From the NCBI RefSeq assembly GCF_016863275.1, contig NZ_BOOO01000051.1, positions 1-64,000 on the forward strand: a stretch of DNA of 64,000 nt. Reading direction: 5' to 3'. A model generated the notes under the pieces. The model ran no database searches and was not told where the DNA came from. It saw nothing but the letters and a program-made list of their open reading frames with translations. The stretch's first letter is position 1. The number at the start of each line of letters is the position of its first letter. Shown piece by piece: positions 49,994 to 58,229 of this stretch. The translations under genes and the position numbers were made by a program. Source of the DNA: Planotetraspora mira. Its GTDB lineage: Bacteria; Actinomycetota; Actinomycetes; Streptosporangiales; Streptosporangiaceae.

Positions 49994-50640
49994 TCAGGCG
50001 GCCCAGACGGCGGGGCTTACGTAGCCGAGGTTGCTGTGGATGCGGCTGAGGTTGTACCAGCTCTCGATGAATTCGAAGATCGCACTGCGGGCGGCCGCGC
50101 GGCTGGGCCATCGACGTTCGTCCAGCAGTTCTCCCTTGATGGTGGCGAAGAACGACTCAGCCAGGGCGTTGTCCCAGCATTGGCCCCTGCGGCCGACCGA
50201 CAGCCGGATACCGAGCCGGTCAGCCAACTGGGCGTAGGCAGTGCTGGCGTATTGGCAGCCGCGATCCGAGTGGAAGATCACCGGCTCCGCGGGGGGCGAT
50301 TGCGCCACGCCTGCTGCAAAGCGTCGGCGACCAGCTCGGTGCGCAGATGGTCGGCGGTGGCCCAGCCGACCACCCGGCGGGACGCGATGTCGATGACCGT
50401 GGCCAGATACAACAAGCCCTCATCCGTGCGGATATACGTGATGTCGCCACACCAGCGGCTGTCGATCCCCGCTGGGTCAGGCTTGAAGTCGCGGCCGGTC
50501 GGATCGGGCCGCCTGTCAGCTCCCCGTCCCGGACAGTGCGCGGTCCAGGCGTTGGATTGCGGCGTGCGTAGAAGGCGGCACGGAAGACTTCCAGCAGCTC
50601 GCACGCCCGCTTGACGTTGTGACTCTCCATCCTTGACATC
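49994..50640 (-). mobile_element. IS3-family transposase (orfB), broken
   Basis: Three frames carry successive parts of an orfB transposase: HNVKRACELLEVFRAAFYAR at 50640-50560, then WCGDITYIRTDEGLLYLATV at about 50470-50300, then VIFHSDRGCQYASTAYAQLA and ALAESFFATIKGELLD to 49994. The three acidic catalytic residues (GDIT, HSDRG, AESF) are all kept but lie in two frames, so the element is inactive by frameshifts. OrfA is not found. The C-terminus YNLSRIHSNLGYVSPAV is complete. Confidence 0.85.
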
Positions 50641-50939
50641 CTTCCGGGGATGAACCCCCGATCTCAGATGTCCGTCAAACCGGATCAAGCCCAAAGATCC
50701 CGGGTCGGTCCTGGTCGCCCCACCAGCTTCCCCGCACTCGGAGGTCGTGCATTCCCCGCTAGCGACGTCGCCGTCCCATCGCTGATGGTGGTCCCGGTCC
50801 CCTCCGTGCAACAACCGAAAACCCTGTTCCTGGACATATTGCGTTTTGTTGACCTTGGCGTCGCGCGCGGATGGAGGTCGGTCTGTTAGCAAGGTGACAT
50901 CGGGGGACAGTGCCTTGGGGCTGACCTCAGGAGGTGGCG
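50641..50939. other. Gene-free stretch beside IS3 relic
   Basis: Nearly 300 bases without a supported gene. Orientation and position suggest the remains of the IS3 upstream part, but no orfA sequence can be recognised. The promoter of the STAS gene at 50940 probably lies at its right end. Confidence 0.4.
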
Positions 50940-51278
50940 ATGGATGGGCTGAAAGTCACCATAGAGCTTGAGCATCAACAGGTTGTGGTCCGTCCGTGCG
51001 GCGAGCTCGACCTGGCTTCCGCCGACCTGATGGAGCGTGCACTCGATCAGGCTCTTTCACCGCCAGCGGTCTGTCTGCTGGAGCTCGACATGAGCCGCGT
51101 ACCTTTCATCGACTGTTCGGGGCTCCGGGTGTTGATCGCTGCGAAGGAGCGGCTCGATAAGGAAGGCGGCACGCTGGTCTTGAGGGATGGCGCGCCTTGC
51201 GTCGAGCGACTGCTGTCGATCCTGTGTCTTGATCACCGCCTCAACCCGATTCAGGTGGATCACCGGTCGCTGAGCTAG
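50940..51278 (+). CDS. STAS-domain anti-sigma factor antagonist
   Basis: The 112-residue protein fits the SpoIIAA/RsbV size and pattern: VVVRPCGELDLASADLMERA, then LELDMSRVPFIDCSGLRVLI with the conserved phosphorylatable serine in DCSGLR. It would bind an anti-sigma factor kinase and thus free a sigma-B-like factor. AGGAGG sits five bases before the ATG. No anti-sigma or sigma gene lies next to it. Confidence 0.87.
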   Translation: MDGLKVTIELEHQQVVVRPCGELDLASADLMERALDQALSPPAVCLLELDMSRVPFIDCSGLRVLIAAKERLDKEGGTLVLRDGAPCVERLLSILCLDHRLNPIQVDHRSLS

Positions 51279-51549
51279 CCACCGAAGCGAGCCCCTGTCC
51301 CCCCGAGGTCGGGCTCTTTCGTCGGAACGGCGACGGGCCTCGGTTGAGTGGCGCCAATGGCGACTCGGATCTGCGACGTCGACCTTGTGATGACCTGAAC
51401 CGATCACGGGGGAGGGCGCGCCCCCTTCCCCGACCCCCCCGAAGACCGTCATCCCACTGACCTGCCGGCGGTTTACACGCTCCTGAGAGAAGGCCGCCCG
51501 TGTTCAGGGCTGCGCAGGGGTAATTCCGGTCAGGGAGGGAGGGCCCTGT

Positions 51550-52647
51550 ATGACTGCGCCGGCCGGTACTCGGATCGACGACTTCGTCACGCGCCTTGCG
51601 GGCACGGTCGGCTGGCTGACGACGCCCCTCCTGCCCGACGACTATCTCGGCCTGATCAATCCCTTGTGGTCGCTCAGAAGACCGCGCGGCCGCGTCGAGG
51701 CTGTTCGGCGGGAAACCAGGGACGCGGTGAGCCTGATCATCCGTCCCGGCCGCGGCTGGACCTCTCATCGAGCCGGCCAGTTCGTCAAGGTGGGCGTCGA
51801 CGTCGACGGTGTACGGCACTGGCGGACCTACTCATTGTCTACGGCACCGGAACGCGGCGACGGTCTGTTCACGATCACGGTCAAGGCGGTCCCCGGCGGG
51901 GTCGTCTCCACTCATCTCGTCCACCGGACCAGGCCCGGGACCTTCGTCGGTCTCGGCCGGCCAGAGGGCGACTTCGTACTGCCGAGGCCGGTCCCACCCC
52001 GCCTGCTGTTCGTGACCGCGGGAAGCGGCATCACCCCCGTCATGGCCATGTTGCGCAGCCTGGTACGGCACGGCGCGATTCCCGATGTGGTCCTCGTGCA
52101 CTCCGCGCCCACGCGCGAAGAGGTCATCTTCGGGGAAGAACTCCGCACGCTGGCCCGACAGTTCCCCGATCTGCACCTGCACGAGCAGCACACAAGGTCA
52201 GACGGCCGATTGAGCCTGTCCCGGCTGCCGGATCTGTGCCCGGACTGGACCCGGCGCGTGGCCTGGGTGTGCGGTCCGGCCGAGATGCTGGAGGAGGCTG
52301 AGACCCGCTGGCGTGAGGCGGGCATCGCCGACCGCCTGCACACCGAACGCTTCCGCCCGGTCGTGGCTGTGACGGCCGACGCGGCCAGCGGGCGTGTTCG
52401 GTTCCTTCCGAGCGGGCAGGAGGCCGACGCCGACGGCATGACACCCCTGCTGATCGTGGGTGAGCGGGCAGGCGTCCTCATGCCGAGTGGCTGCCGCATG
52501 GGCATCTGCTACGGCTGCACGGCACGGCTGCGGTCAGGCCGCGTCCGCGACCTGCGAACCGGGCGCGAGCACGGGGAGCAGGGAGACATCGTCCAGACCT
52601 GCGTGTCGGCCGCCGCCGGCCATGTCGAGATCGAAGCCTTGAGGTGA
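51550..52647 (+). CDS. Ferredoxin reductase for acyl desaturase (Rv3230c-like)
   Basis: The 365-residue protein is a phthalate-dioxygenase-reductase type flavoprotein: FAD domain (HWRTYSLSTAP), NAD(P) domain (LLFVTAGSGITPVMAML, VWVCGPAEML) and a C-terminal 2Fe-2S ferredoxin domain with the cluster motif PSGCRMGICYGCTARL and QTCVSAA. The desaturase gene starts three bases after its stop, so the two form an operon as Rv3230c-desA3 in mycobacteria. It passes electrons from NADPH to the desaturase. Confidence 0.92.
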   Translation: MTAPAGTRIDDFVTRLAGTVGWLTTPLLPDDYLGLINPLWSLRRPRGRVEAVRRETRDAVSLIIRPGRGWTSHRAGQFVKVGVDVDGVRHWRTYSLSTAPERGDGLFTITVKAVPGGVVSTHLVHRTRPGTFVGLGRPEGDFVLPRPVPPRLLFVTAGSGITPVMAMLRSLVRHGAIPDVVLVHSAPTREEVIFGEELRTLARQFPDLHLHEQHTRSDGRLSLSRLPDLCPDWTRRVAWVCGPAEMLEEAETRWREAGIADRLHTERFRPVVAVTADAASGRVRFLPSGQEADADGMTPLLIVGERAGVLMPSGCRMGICYGCTARLRSGRVRDLRTGREHGEQGDIVQTCVSAAAGHVEIEALR

Positions 52648-52650
52648 TTC

Positions 52651-53754
52651 ATGCAGACGGTCAGTACAGCGGATGTCGAGGAGTTCGGCCGTGAGCTGGA
52701 CAAGATCCGCGAAGAGGTGATCGCGAGCCGGGGCGAGGACGACGCGAGGTACATACGTCGGGTCATCGCCGTACAGCGCACCCTGGAAGTGGGTGGCCGT
52801 GCGTTGCTCTTCGCCTCCGTACTGCCGCCGGTCTGGCTCGCCGGGACCGCTGCGCTGGCCACCGCCAAGATCCTGGAGAACATGGAGATCGGCCACAACG
52901 TCCTGCACGGGCAGTGGGACTGGATGTGTGACCCCGAGATCCATTCCAGCACCTGGGAATGGGACCTGGTGTCCCCGGCCGGCCAGTGGAAGCACACCCA
53001 TAACCATCTGCACCACACCTGGACGAATGTGCTCGGCAAGGACCGGGACATCGGGTACTCCTTGATGCGGCTCAGCCCCGAGCAGCCCTGGAATCCCTAC
53101 TACCTGGGTCAGCCTCTCTACAACGCGATGCTGGCCCCCCTGTTCGAGTGGGGAATAGCGCTACACGATCTAGAGATCGAGCGCCTGGTCAGCGGAGACA
53201 AGAGCTGGGGCCAGGCGTTCACACAGTTCCGCGAGATCCTCCGCAAGGGCGGACGTCAGATCGTCAAGGACTACGTGGCGTTCCCCTTGCTCGCTGGGCC
53301 GATGTTCCTCCCTGTTCTGCTCGGCAACCTCACCGCCAACATGACCCGAAACATGTGGGGTCACACGGTCATCTTCTGCGGTCACTTCCCCGACGAGGCC
53401 GAGGTCTTCACTGAAGATCAGATCGAGGGCGAGACGCGCGGCGAGTGGTACCTACGCCAACTGCTCGGTTCCTGCAATCTCGACGGCGGCCCGCTTTTCC
53501 ACCTCATGACGGGGAACCTCAGCCACCAGATCGAGCACCACCTCTTCCCTGACCTGCCGAGCAACCGGTACGCGGAGGTGGCACCGCGCGTGAGGGCCCT
53601 GTGCGAGCGGTTCGGGCTCCCGTACAACAGCGGTTCGTTGCTCCGCCAGACCGCCACGGTCTGGAAACGCGTTTTCCGGTTGGCGCTGCCAACTCCCGTA
53701 GGGCAGTCCGCGCAGGTAGACACGCCCGCCCCAGCCACCGCTCAGGCAGCCTGA
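52651..53754 (+). CDS. Membrane acyl-CoA/fatty acid desaturase (DesA3-like)
   Basis: The 367-residue protein has the three histidine boxes of membrane di-iron desaturases: GHNVLHGQWDW, KHTHNHLHHTW and HQIEHHLFPD, with two pairs of hydrophobic segments. It introduces a double bond into acyl chains (probably at position 9) and needs oxygen. The Gln-His-His third box (QIEHHL) is the usual acyl-lipid or acyl-CoA variant. It is coupled to its reductase. Desaturases change membrane fluidity in cold or stress. Confidence 0.92.
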   Translation: MQTVSTADVEEFGRELDKIREEVIASRGEDDARYIRRVIAVQRTLEVGGRALLFASVLPPVWLAGTAALATAKILENMEIGHNVLHGQWDWMCDPEIHSSTWEWDLVSPAGQWKHTHNHLHHTWTNVLGKDRDIGYSLMRLSPEQPWNPYYLGQPLYNAMLAPLFEWGIALHDLEIERLVSGDKSWGQAFTQFREILRKGGRQIVKDYVAFPLLAGPMFLPVLLGNLTANMTRNMWGHTVIFCGHFPDEAEVFTEDQIEGETRGEWYLRQLLGSCNLDGGPLFHLMTGNLSHQIEHHLFPDLPSNRYAEVAPRVRALCERFGLPYNSGSLLRQTATVWKRVFRLALPTPVGQSAQVDTPAPATAQAA

Positions 53755-54298
53755 CCAGAAGGGCAAGGCGAGGCCGTTCCGACCTGGTCGGCATGTATGG
53801 CCAGCCTGTCATCTCACACACGGATGCCGAGCCTGTCCTGCCCGGTCACAGGACGGTCCCGATGGCGATGCGCGGCAGATTTCGGACGGCCTTTCAGGGA
53901 GGTGACGGGCCCCTTATCTCAGCGAATGAGGAGGACCACGGTGTCCATTGCTGAGGGCTGGGCTACGTGACGCCGTCGGCCTCGAAACAAGGAGAGTGCC
54001 TGACCAGGACCTGACGGCGGGACTCCCCGTTTTAAAGGCGGCCCCGGCCGACGCTTCGTCGTGATCACCCTCATGGCGGAAACCGTGGATGGCTTCATCC
54101 TGCTCGACGACCCGCCCGCCTGGCCTTGGCTCGTGCCGAGGTTCACCGGTCCTGATCTGCCGCGATGGTCGCGTCGCTGCCGCGTCGCCTTCTCGTCGAG
54201 GTTGCCCGGCCTCTCCACTGTGCCGACCGGCCATGCGGGGGTCCGCTCGCTCGCCCGCAAGTACTCATCCGGGCCAGTGGGGATCCCCCGCCTTCCGG
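53755..54298. other. Gene-poor stretch downstream of desaturase gene
   Basis: About 540 bases. It holds the diverged repeat (54137-54210). A plus-strand frame from 54061 overlaps it (VDGFILLDDPPAWPWLVPRF), but I cannot assign it to any family, and its second half lies antisense to the ligase gene. Confidence 0.4.
54137..54210. repeat. Diverged repeat, copy B (copy A at 66-137)
   Basis: It shares CTGCCGCGATGGT and CGCCTTCTCGTCGA with copy A, in the same orientation. The common frame is DEKA...HRGRSGPV on the minus strand. The upstream context in copy B adds a segment GCTCGACGACCCGCC that also has a counterpart near 35-46. Confidence 0.45.
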
Positions 54299-55288
54299 TC
54301 AGCCGACCCGCCGGTCCGGTGGCACCTCTCGCATTACCTCAGCCGGCGCCTTGTCCGACCGTAGCCCTCGCCACGACGGATGACGCAGTCGACCGTCGCC
54401 CGTCCATTCCGCGTACTGGACCTCACCCACGAGTAGTGGCTCTACCCAGTGCGCGTGCCGAGCGTGCTCGCGTGGCACGGCGCCGGCGAAGGGAGGGGTA
54501 GGCCGCTCGAGTGGAGCCAACTGCTCATGTAGGTAACGAAGAGCAGCCTGTGTGAAACCCGTACCTACATGCCCGGCGAACAGCAACTTCCCCGCCTCGT
54601 CATGGATGCCCAGGAGTAGCGAACCGATCATCCCCTCGCGCCGCCCCTCGCCGACCTGCCATCCGCCGATCACGACCTCCTGCGTCGCGAAGTTCTTCAC
54701 CTTCGTCCAGTCCGCCGACCGCTTACCTGGCCGGTACGGCGAGTTCAGCCTCTTGGCAACCACGCCTTCCAGACCCATCTGCCGCGACATGTCGAGCGCG
54801 GCCTGGCCGGCGTCCCTGAACCAGCCCGGCACCTGCCACCGGGCGCCCGGCGTCACCACGTTCTCCAACAGATCCCGCCGTTCCGTGTACGGCATGTTGA
54901 TCGACGTCACCGCGTTGATGTGCAGGATGTCGAACACCAGATAGGTGACCGGCACCAGCTTCACCAACTGGGTGATCTTGTCTCTGTTTCGCTGGTGCAT
55001 CCGCGGCTGCAATGCCTCGAACGAGGGGTGGCCGGCCTCGTCGAACGCGACGATCTCCCCGTCAAGCACGCAGTCGTGGCCGCCGGTCGCACCGGCGAGC
55101 GGGAAGACCTCCGGGTAGGCGACAGTGACGTCGTTGCCGTTGCGGGAGATCAGGCGCAGGGCGCGGCCCTCCACGTAGGCCAGCGCGCGGACGCCGTCCC
55201 ACTTCATCTCATGCCCGTAGTCGGCGTCACGCTCGGGCAGCGCGCCGAGCTGGGCCATCATCGGGGTGTACGAGGGAAGTGATCCCAC
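54299..55288 (-). CDS. ATP-dependent DNA ligase (LigD ligase-domain type)
   Basis: The 329-residue enzyme has the nucleotidyltransferase motifs: adenylation motif EMKWDGVRAL with the catalytic Lys, then GHDCVLDGEIVAFD, GLEGVVAKRLNSPY, DWTKVKN, and the OB-fold with VGTGFTQ. It corresponds to the ligase part of LigD (nonhomologous end joining) without polymerase or nuclease domains; no Ku gene lies beside it. The GTG at 55288, with AGGA six bases before, is preferred to the ATG at 55261. The final residues end in the usual SDKAPAEVMRE. Confidence 0.9.
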   Translation of the reverse strand: MGSLPSYTPMMAQLGALPERDADYGHEMKWDGVRALAYVEGRALRLISRNGNDVTVAYPEVFPLAGATGGHDCVLDGEIVAFDEAGHPSFEALQPRMHQRNRDKITQLVKLVPVTYLVFDILHINAVTSINMPYTERRDLLENVVTPGARWQVPGWFRDAGQAALDMSRQMGLEGVVAKRLNSPYRPGKRSADWTKVKNFATQEVVIGGWQVGEGRREGMIGSLLLGIHDEAGKLLFAGHVGTGFTQAALRYLHEQLAPLERPTPPFAGAVPREHARHAHWVEPLLVGEVQYAEWTGDGRLRHPSWRGLRSDKAPAEVMREVPPDRRVG

Positions 55289-55355
55289 GATCGTCCTGGT
55301 ACCCCAACCGAAGATCGGTACAGCCGCGCTCAAGCGTCGATGGCCTCCGGCCCGG

Positions 55356-55634
55356 TCATCGCGAGCTGGCGCGACGCCGGGGCCGCGCGGGGGCACCGTA
55401 GACAGCGCCCATGCAAAGCCGGTCGGCCTTGCCCGGGCGGAGGCCGGCATCGAGAACTGATGCCGAGGGCTGATCGGTATCCCTCGTCTTGGCCGTGGAC
55501 ATCCGTGTCCGGGTCGGTTTCGGGCTGACCGGCCGGGCCGGGTGGGAAGGGAGTGAACTCCTCGGCGAAGTCGGGCTCGTCGTGGTCAGTCTCCTGCTCC
55601 GCACGGCCATCGGCCAGCGGGATGTTCCGGTCAT
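55356..55634 (-). CDS. Doubtful basic protein with strong ribosome binding site
   Basis: A 92-residue frame starts MTGTSRWPMAVRSRRLTT with AGGAGG seven bases before its ATG. Its composition (Arg, Pro, Ser, Thr) is odd. In another frame the same DNA encodes acidic, plausible protein sequence (EETDHDEPDFAEEFTPFPPG-like), so the true gene may be frameshifted. The product is not recognised. Located upstream of the ligase gene on the same strand. Confidence 0.25.
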   Translation of the reverse strand: MTGTSRWPMAVRSRRLTTTSPTSPRSSLPSHPARPVSPKPTRTRMSTAKTRDTDQPSASVLDAGLRPGKADRLCMGAVYGAPARPRRRASSR

Positions 55635-55682
55635 CTGGCTCCCTCCTGTGCCACGACGACCTTGTCGCTGAAGGTCACCTCG

Positions 55683-55931
55683 TCATTCTCTCGATTCAGG
55701 TCCACCGCCGAGGCTTCGCTGTCTGCGGACGGCCAGCACCATGTCGGCGATCAGGGCGAACGCGACGACCGTGATGATCGCGGTCAGCCACCACAGGTGC
55801 GTCAGGCCGGCCAGGAGGCCGATCCCGACGCAGAGGACCAGGGCCAGAGAGCCGATTCGGATGTGGATGACGTCCTTCGGTGTGGCCGGCACCATCGGCT
55901 GGCCGCTGGGCGATCGCTGTTCCTCGGTCAT
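55683..55931 (-). CDS. Small two-helix membrane protein
   Basis: The 82-residue protein has a polar N-terminus (MTEEQRSPSGQPMVPATP), two hydrophobic segments (LALVLCVGIGLLAGLTHLWW and LTAIITVVAFALIADMVLAV) and a short basic tail. Family and function unknown. No good Shine-Dalgarno sequence is visible. Composition and codon use support a real gene. Confidence 0.55.
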   Translation of the reverse strand: MTEEQRSPSGQPMVPATPKDVIHIRIGSLALVLCVGIGLLAGLTHLWWLTAIITVVAFALIADMVLAVRRQRSLGGGPESRE

Positions 55932-56204
55932 GGGCGCCCATTACCCGAGAAGGAGCGAGTCACGCACGGTGCCGTCGTGTTACGGGGTGACAGTCGAGCG
56001 TCAGGCTGGACGTTTGCCCAAGGGGTGGGCAGGCCGGGAGGACGAGGAGAGGAGCCGAGATCAGCGGGTGTGGGTGCGGCACGAGGTGAAAGGTGGGGAA
56101 GCGTGATGGGCGACCGGGCGAATCCAGGGACGGGGATGGATCTCGCCTCAATGACAGTCCCGTTTGTCGAACGTGTCGAGCGGACCGCGGTGCTGCGGGC
56201 AGGG
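55932..56204. other. Gene-free stretch
   Basis: Nothing recognisable between the membrane protein start and the terminator hairpin at 56221. Open frames on both strands lack family matches and ribosome binding sites. Confidence 0.4.
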
Positions 56205-56244
56205 TGAAAAGAAGCAGGACGGCGGTCGGCTTACGCCGGCCGCC
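56205..56244 (-). terminator. Intrinsic terminator of the 49-residue membrane protein gene
   Basis: On the minus strand, a hairpin formed by GGCGGCCGGC and GCCGACCGCC (10 bp with one G-U pair, four-base loop) is followed by GTCCTGCTTCTTTTC, a T-rich run. It lies 28 bp downstream of the stop of the gene at 56272. Confidence 0.7.
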
Positions 56245-56271
56245 GTTAGTCCGTTGTACAGGAGGTGATTT

Positions 56272-56421
56272 CTATGGATTGAAGATGCTGACGCCTCCGG
56301 GGCCGACGAGGAGCCCGACGACGATGAGGACGATCCCCCAGAGGATGTCCCGACGGGCCAGGATGACATAGATCCCGGCGATCACGAGTACGACGGCGAT
56401 GAGCCAGAGCAGTGTAGCCAT
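56272..56421 (-). CDS. 49-residue membrane protein with GPGG motif
   Basis: The product begins MATLLWLIAVVLVIAGIYVI, has LARRD between two hydrophobic segments, and ends with LVGPGGVSIFNP. The GPGG-x-SxF end is shared by many small actinobacterial membrane proteins of unknown function. GGAG precedes the ATG and an intrinsic terminator follows, so it is an independent small gene. Confidence 0.75.
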   Translation of the reverse strand: MATLLWLIAVVLVIAGIYVILARRDILWGIVLIVVGLLVGPGGVSIFNP

Positions 56422-56780
56422 GGCGCTCCAGTTGCCCTGACAAATGACCTCATAACATCAGCAGGTCACAAGGGTTCGTGTTTTTGCTGAAGAACGCCCA
56501 TTAGTGGACGTTTGCTTTAAGCAGGCCGGGCACCGGCTGTGGCCGACGAGTGCGATTCCCGGCGAGGCCAACCAATTCCTGCCGTTGCCGCGCGGGGCTG
56601 GACGAAACCACGGTCAGGCGCTCAGTGCAGCGATGACTACCGCGATTGGTGCAGTTGCGCGTGTTTGGTAACGCGGGCGTGTCCTCGCCCATCGCTGCAG
56701 GTCAAGGTTTGAACAGCACGGTACGTGGTGGCAGGTCCGGGTATGGGCCCCCTGGACAAAGCGGCGATAAGGGGGCAAAT
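56422..56780. other. Intergenic region; possible sigma-B-like promoter
   Basis: No gene in about 360 bases. Upstream of the gene at 56781, GGGTAT at 56739-56744 with GGTAC about 15 bp before it resembles a stress-sigma promoter (consensus GTTT...GGGTAT); weak evidence. Confidence 0.35.
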
Positions 56781-57077
56781 ATGATCCGCGCATTGCAAAA
56801 GATCGGATTGCGTTCCGACATGATGTACATCGCGGGACTCGCGTCCATCGGCATGTCCGTCGCCGTGTGGGTTGCGTCCTACTTGGGGGAGCGGGCGGAT
56901 ACTGACCGGGCCGACCGCTGGGGTCTGTTCGTCGGCGAGTGGGCGCCAACGTTCTTCGCGCTCGGTGTCGCCTTGCGTATCGAGGAGGCCCAGCAAGGTC
57001 CGCAAGCCCTGCAGGAGCAACAGGGGGAGCAGGCCGAGGAGTATGCCGAGACGGAGATGCCCCACCCGGTTCACTGA
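56781..57077 (+). CDS. Small membrane protein of unknown function
   Basis: The 98-residue protein has two hydrophobic segments (MMYIAGLASIGMSVAVWVAS and WAPTFFALGVAL) and an acidic, Gln-rich tail. Similar short SDMMYIAG proteins are familiar from other actinomycetes, but no function is known. GGGGG lies seven bases before the ATG. A stress-sigma-like promoter may precede it. Confidence 0.7.
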   Translation: MIRALQKIGLRSDMMYIAGLASIGMSVAVWVASYLGERADTDRADRWGLFVGEWAPTFFALGVALRIEEAQQGPQALQEQQGEQAEEYAETEMPHPVH

Positions 57078-57377
57078 TCTGGTGAGCACATGCTGGGAGC
57101 GGCCCCAGCCCACCTGGCTGTGGGCCCCAGCGGAGCATGAGACGAAAGCGAAGACGCCGGTCTGGTCGAGGCGGTCGGGGCGGTGTCACCGTGGAGCGGT
57201 CGGGTAGGCGTGACAAAAGCGCCATCTCCGGACAGCGGAGATGGGTAGCGGCCCTGGGCAGGGTGTTGGCGCGCAAGCCCGGGGCCGCCATTCTGCTTTT
57301 GAGGATGGTTAGTCCCCAGGCGATCATGCGGCACATCATCTGGGACGGCCGTAGGTCCTTCATCTGAGTCGGGGAGC
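57078..57377. other. Gene-free stretch
   Basis: Three hundred bases with no assignable gene; frames here on both strands lack family match. The left part contains a GC-rich self-complementary segment (about 57089-57130). Confidence 0.4.
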
Positions 57378-57634
57378 GTGGAGGAGCACCACGTCGTGGT
57401 GTGGATGTTGTCGGAGCTCAAGAACGTTGACCCGCGGACGAACGGTACGACGCCAAGGTCACCGTCCTCATCGAGAACGTACGCCATCACGTGAAGGAAG
57501 AGGAGCAGGAGTGGTTCCCCGAGGTCCGAAAGGTGTTGGGACGCAACAGACTCCAGGAACTCGGTGAGCGGATGGAGAAGGCCAAGGCTGACGCACCGAG
57601 AGATCCTCTTTCGTTGATGAGTGCCTGGGAGTAA
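57378..57634 (+). pseudogene. Hemerythrin HHE-domain relic
   Basis: One frame reads EEHHVVVWMLSELKNVDPR and the next frame DERYDAKVTVLIENVRHHVK, EEEQEWFPEVRK, which is the second half of an HHE-type cation-binding protein. The frame changes near 57435. The first half is missing. The di-iron ligands in HHV and EEEQEWF are kept. A degraded gene at the end of the gas vesicle cluster. Confidence 0.7.
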
Positions 57635-57667
57635 CGGCATTCACGGCTGCCCGAAGCGTGACCGCCG

Positions 57668-58006
57668 TCATCTATCGGTGGGAAGAAGGGTTCCGAGGGG
57701 CCCAAGATCGAGATTGAGGTCGGCGGGCGACAGGCCGAAGCGCTCGCACAGCTCGGTCATCGCCTCCTCCAGGCGCATCAGGGTGAGCCCTAGGGTCTCG
57801 ACCTGCTCCTCGGTCAGGTCGCCCTCGCCCATCCGTCGGATGCACTGCCGCTCGACGAGCTGACGCACCAGCTCCACGAGCGTCAGGACAAGGCGGCTCA
57901 GGTCACGCTCGACCGCCTCGGGATCGGTGTTGAGGCGCCACCGGTCCGAACGCACGGTGTCCCGGCCGGGCCTGTCGGCGGCGTCGTCACCGCCAGGACG
58001 GCTCAT
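57668..58006 (-). CDS. gvpK: Gas vesicle protein GvpK
   Basis: The 112-residue protein matches GvpK: LVLTLVELVRQLVERQCIRR, then GDLTEEQVETLGLTLMRLEE and the C-terminal LNLDLGPLGTLL. It has a helical structure with a role in vesicle growth. The ATG at 58006 has GGAGG upstream. The start overlaps the end of gvpS by 20 bases. It is the last gene of the cluster. Confidence 0.92.
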   Translation of the reverse strand: MSRPGGDDAADRPGRDTVRSDRWRLNTDPEAVERDLSRLVLTLVELVRQLVERQCIRRMGEGDLTEEQVETLGLTLMRLEEAMTELCERFGLSPADLNLDLGPLGTLLPTDR

Positions 58007-58229
58007 AATCCGCCTCCGTCTCCGTCTCATCAGGGGCCCGTACGGACGCGATCAACGCCCGCAGCGAGATGCGGACGAGCTCGATGTCGGCGATGGACAA
58101 CACGAGTTCCCCGGTCACGACGACCCCGCCCGCGAGCAGTCTGTCGAGAAGATCCACGAGCGCTATACGCTCCGGCGGCAGGCGGCCTTCCTCGGCCAGG
58201 ACGGCGCCTCGGCGGATGTCCGGCGTCAC
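57987..58229 (-). CDS. gvpS: Gas vesicle protein GvpS (GvpA/J family)
   Basis: The 80-residue protein has a GvpA-like core: RIALVDLLDRLLAGGVVVTG, then LVLSIADIELVRISLRALI. Compared with GvpA it has a shorter C-terminus. In Streptomyces GvpS lies between gvpL and gvpK as here. It is probably a minor shell or cap component. The stop lies inside gvpK. Confidence 0.9.
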   Translation of the reverse strand: MTPDIRRGAVLAEEGRLPPERIALVDLLDRLLAGGVVVTGELVLSIADIELVRISLRALIASVRAPDETETEADYEPSWR

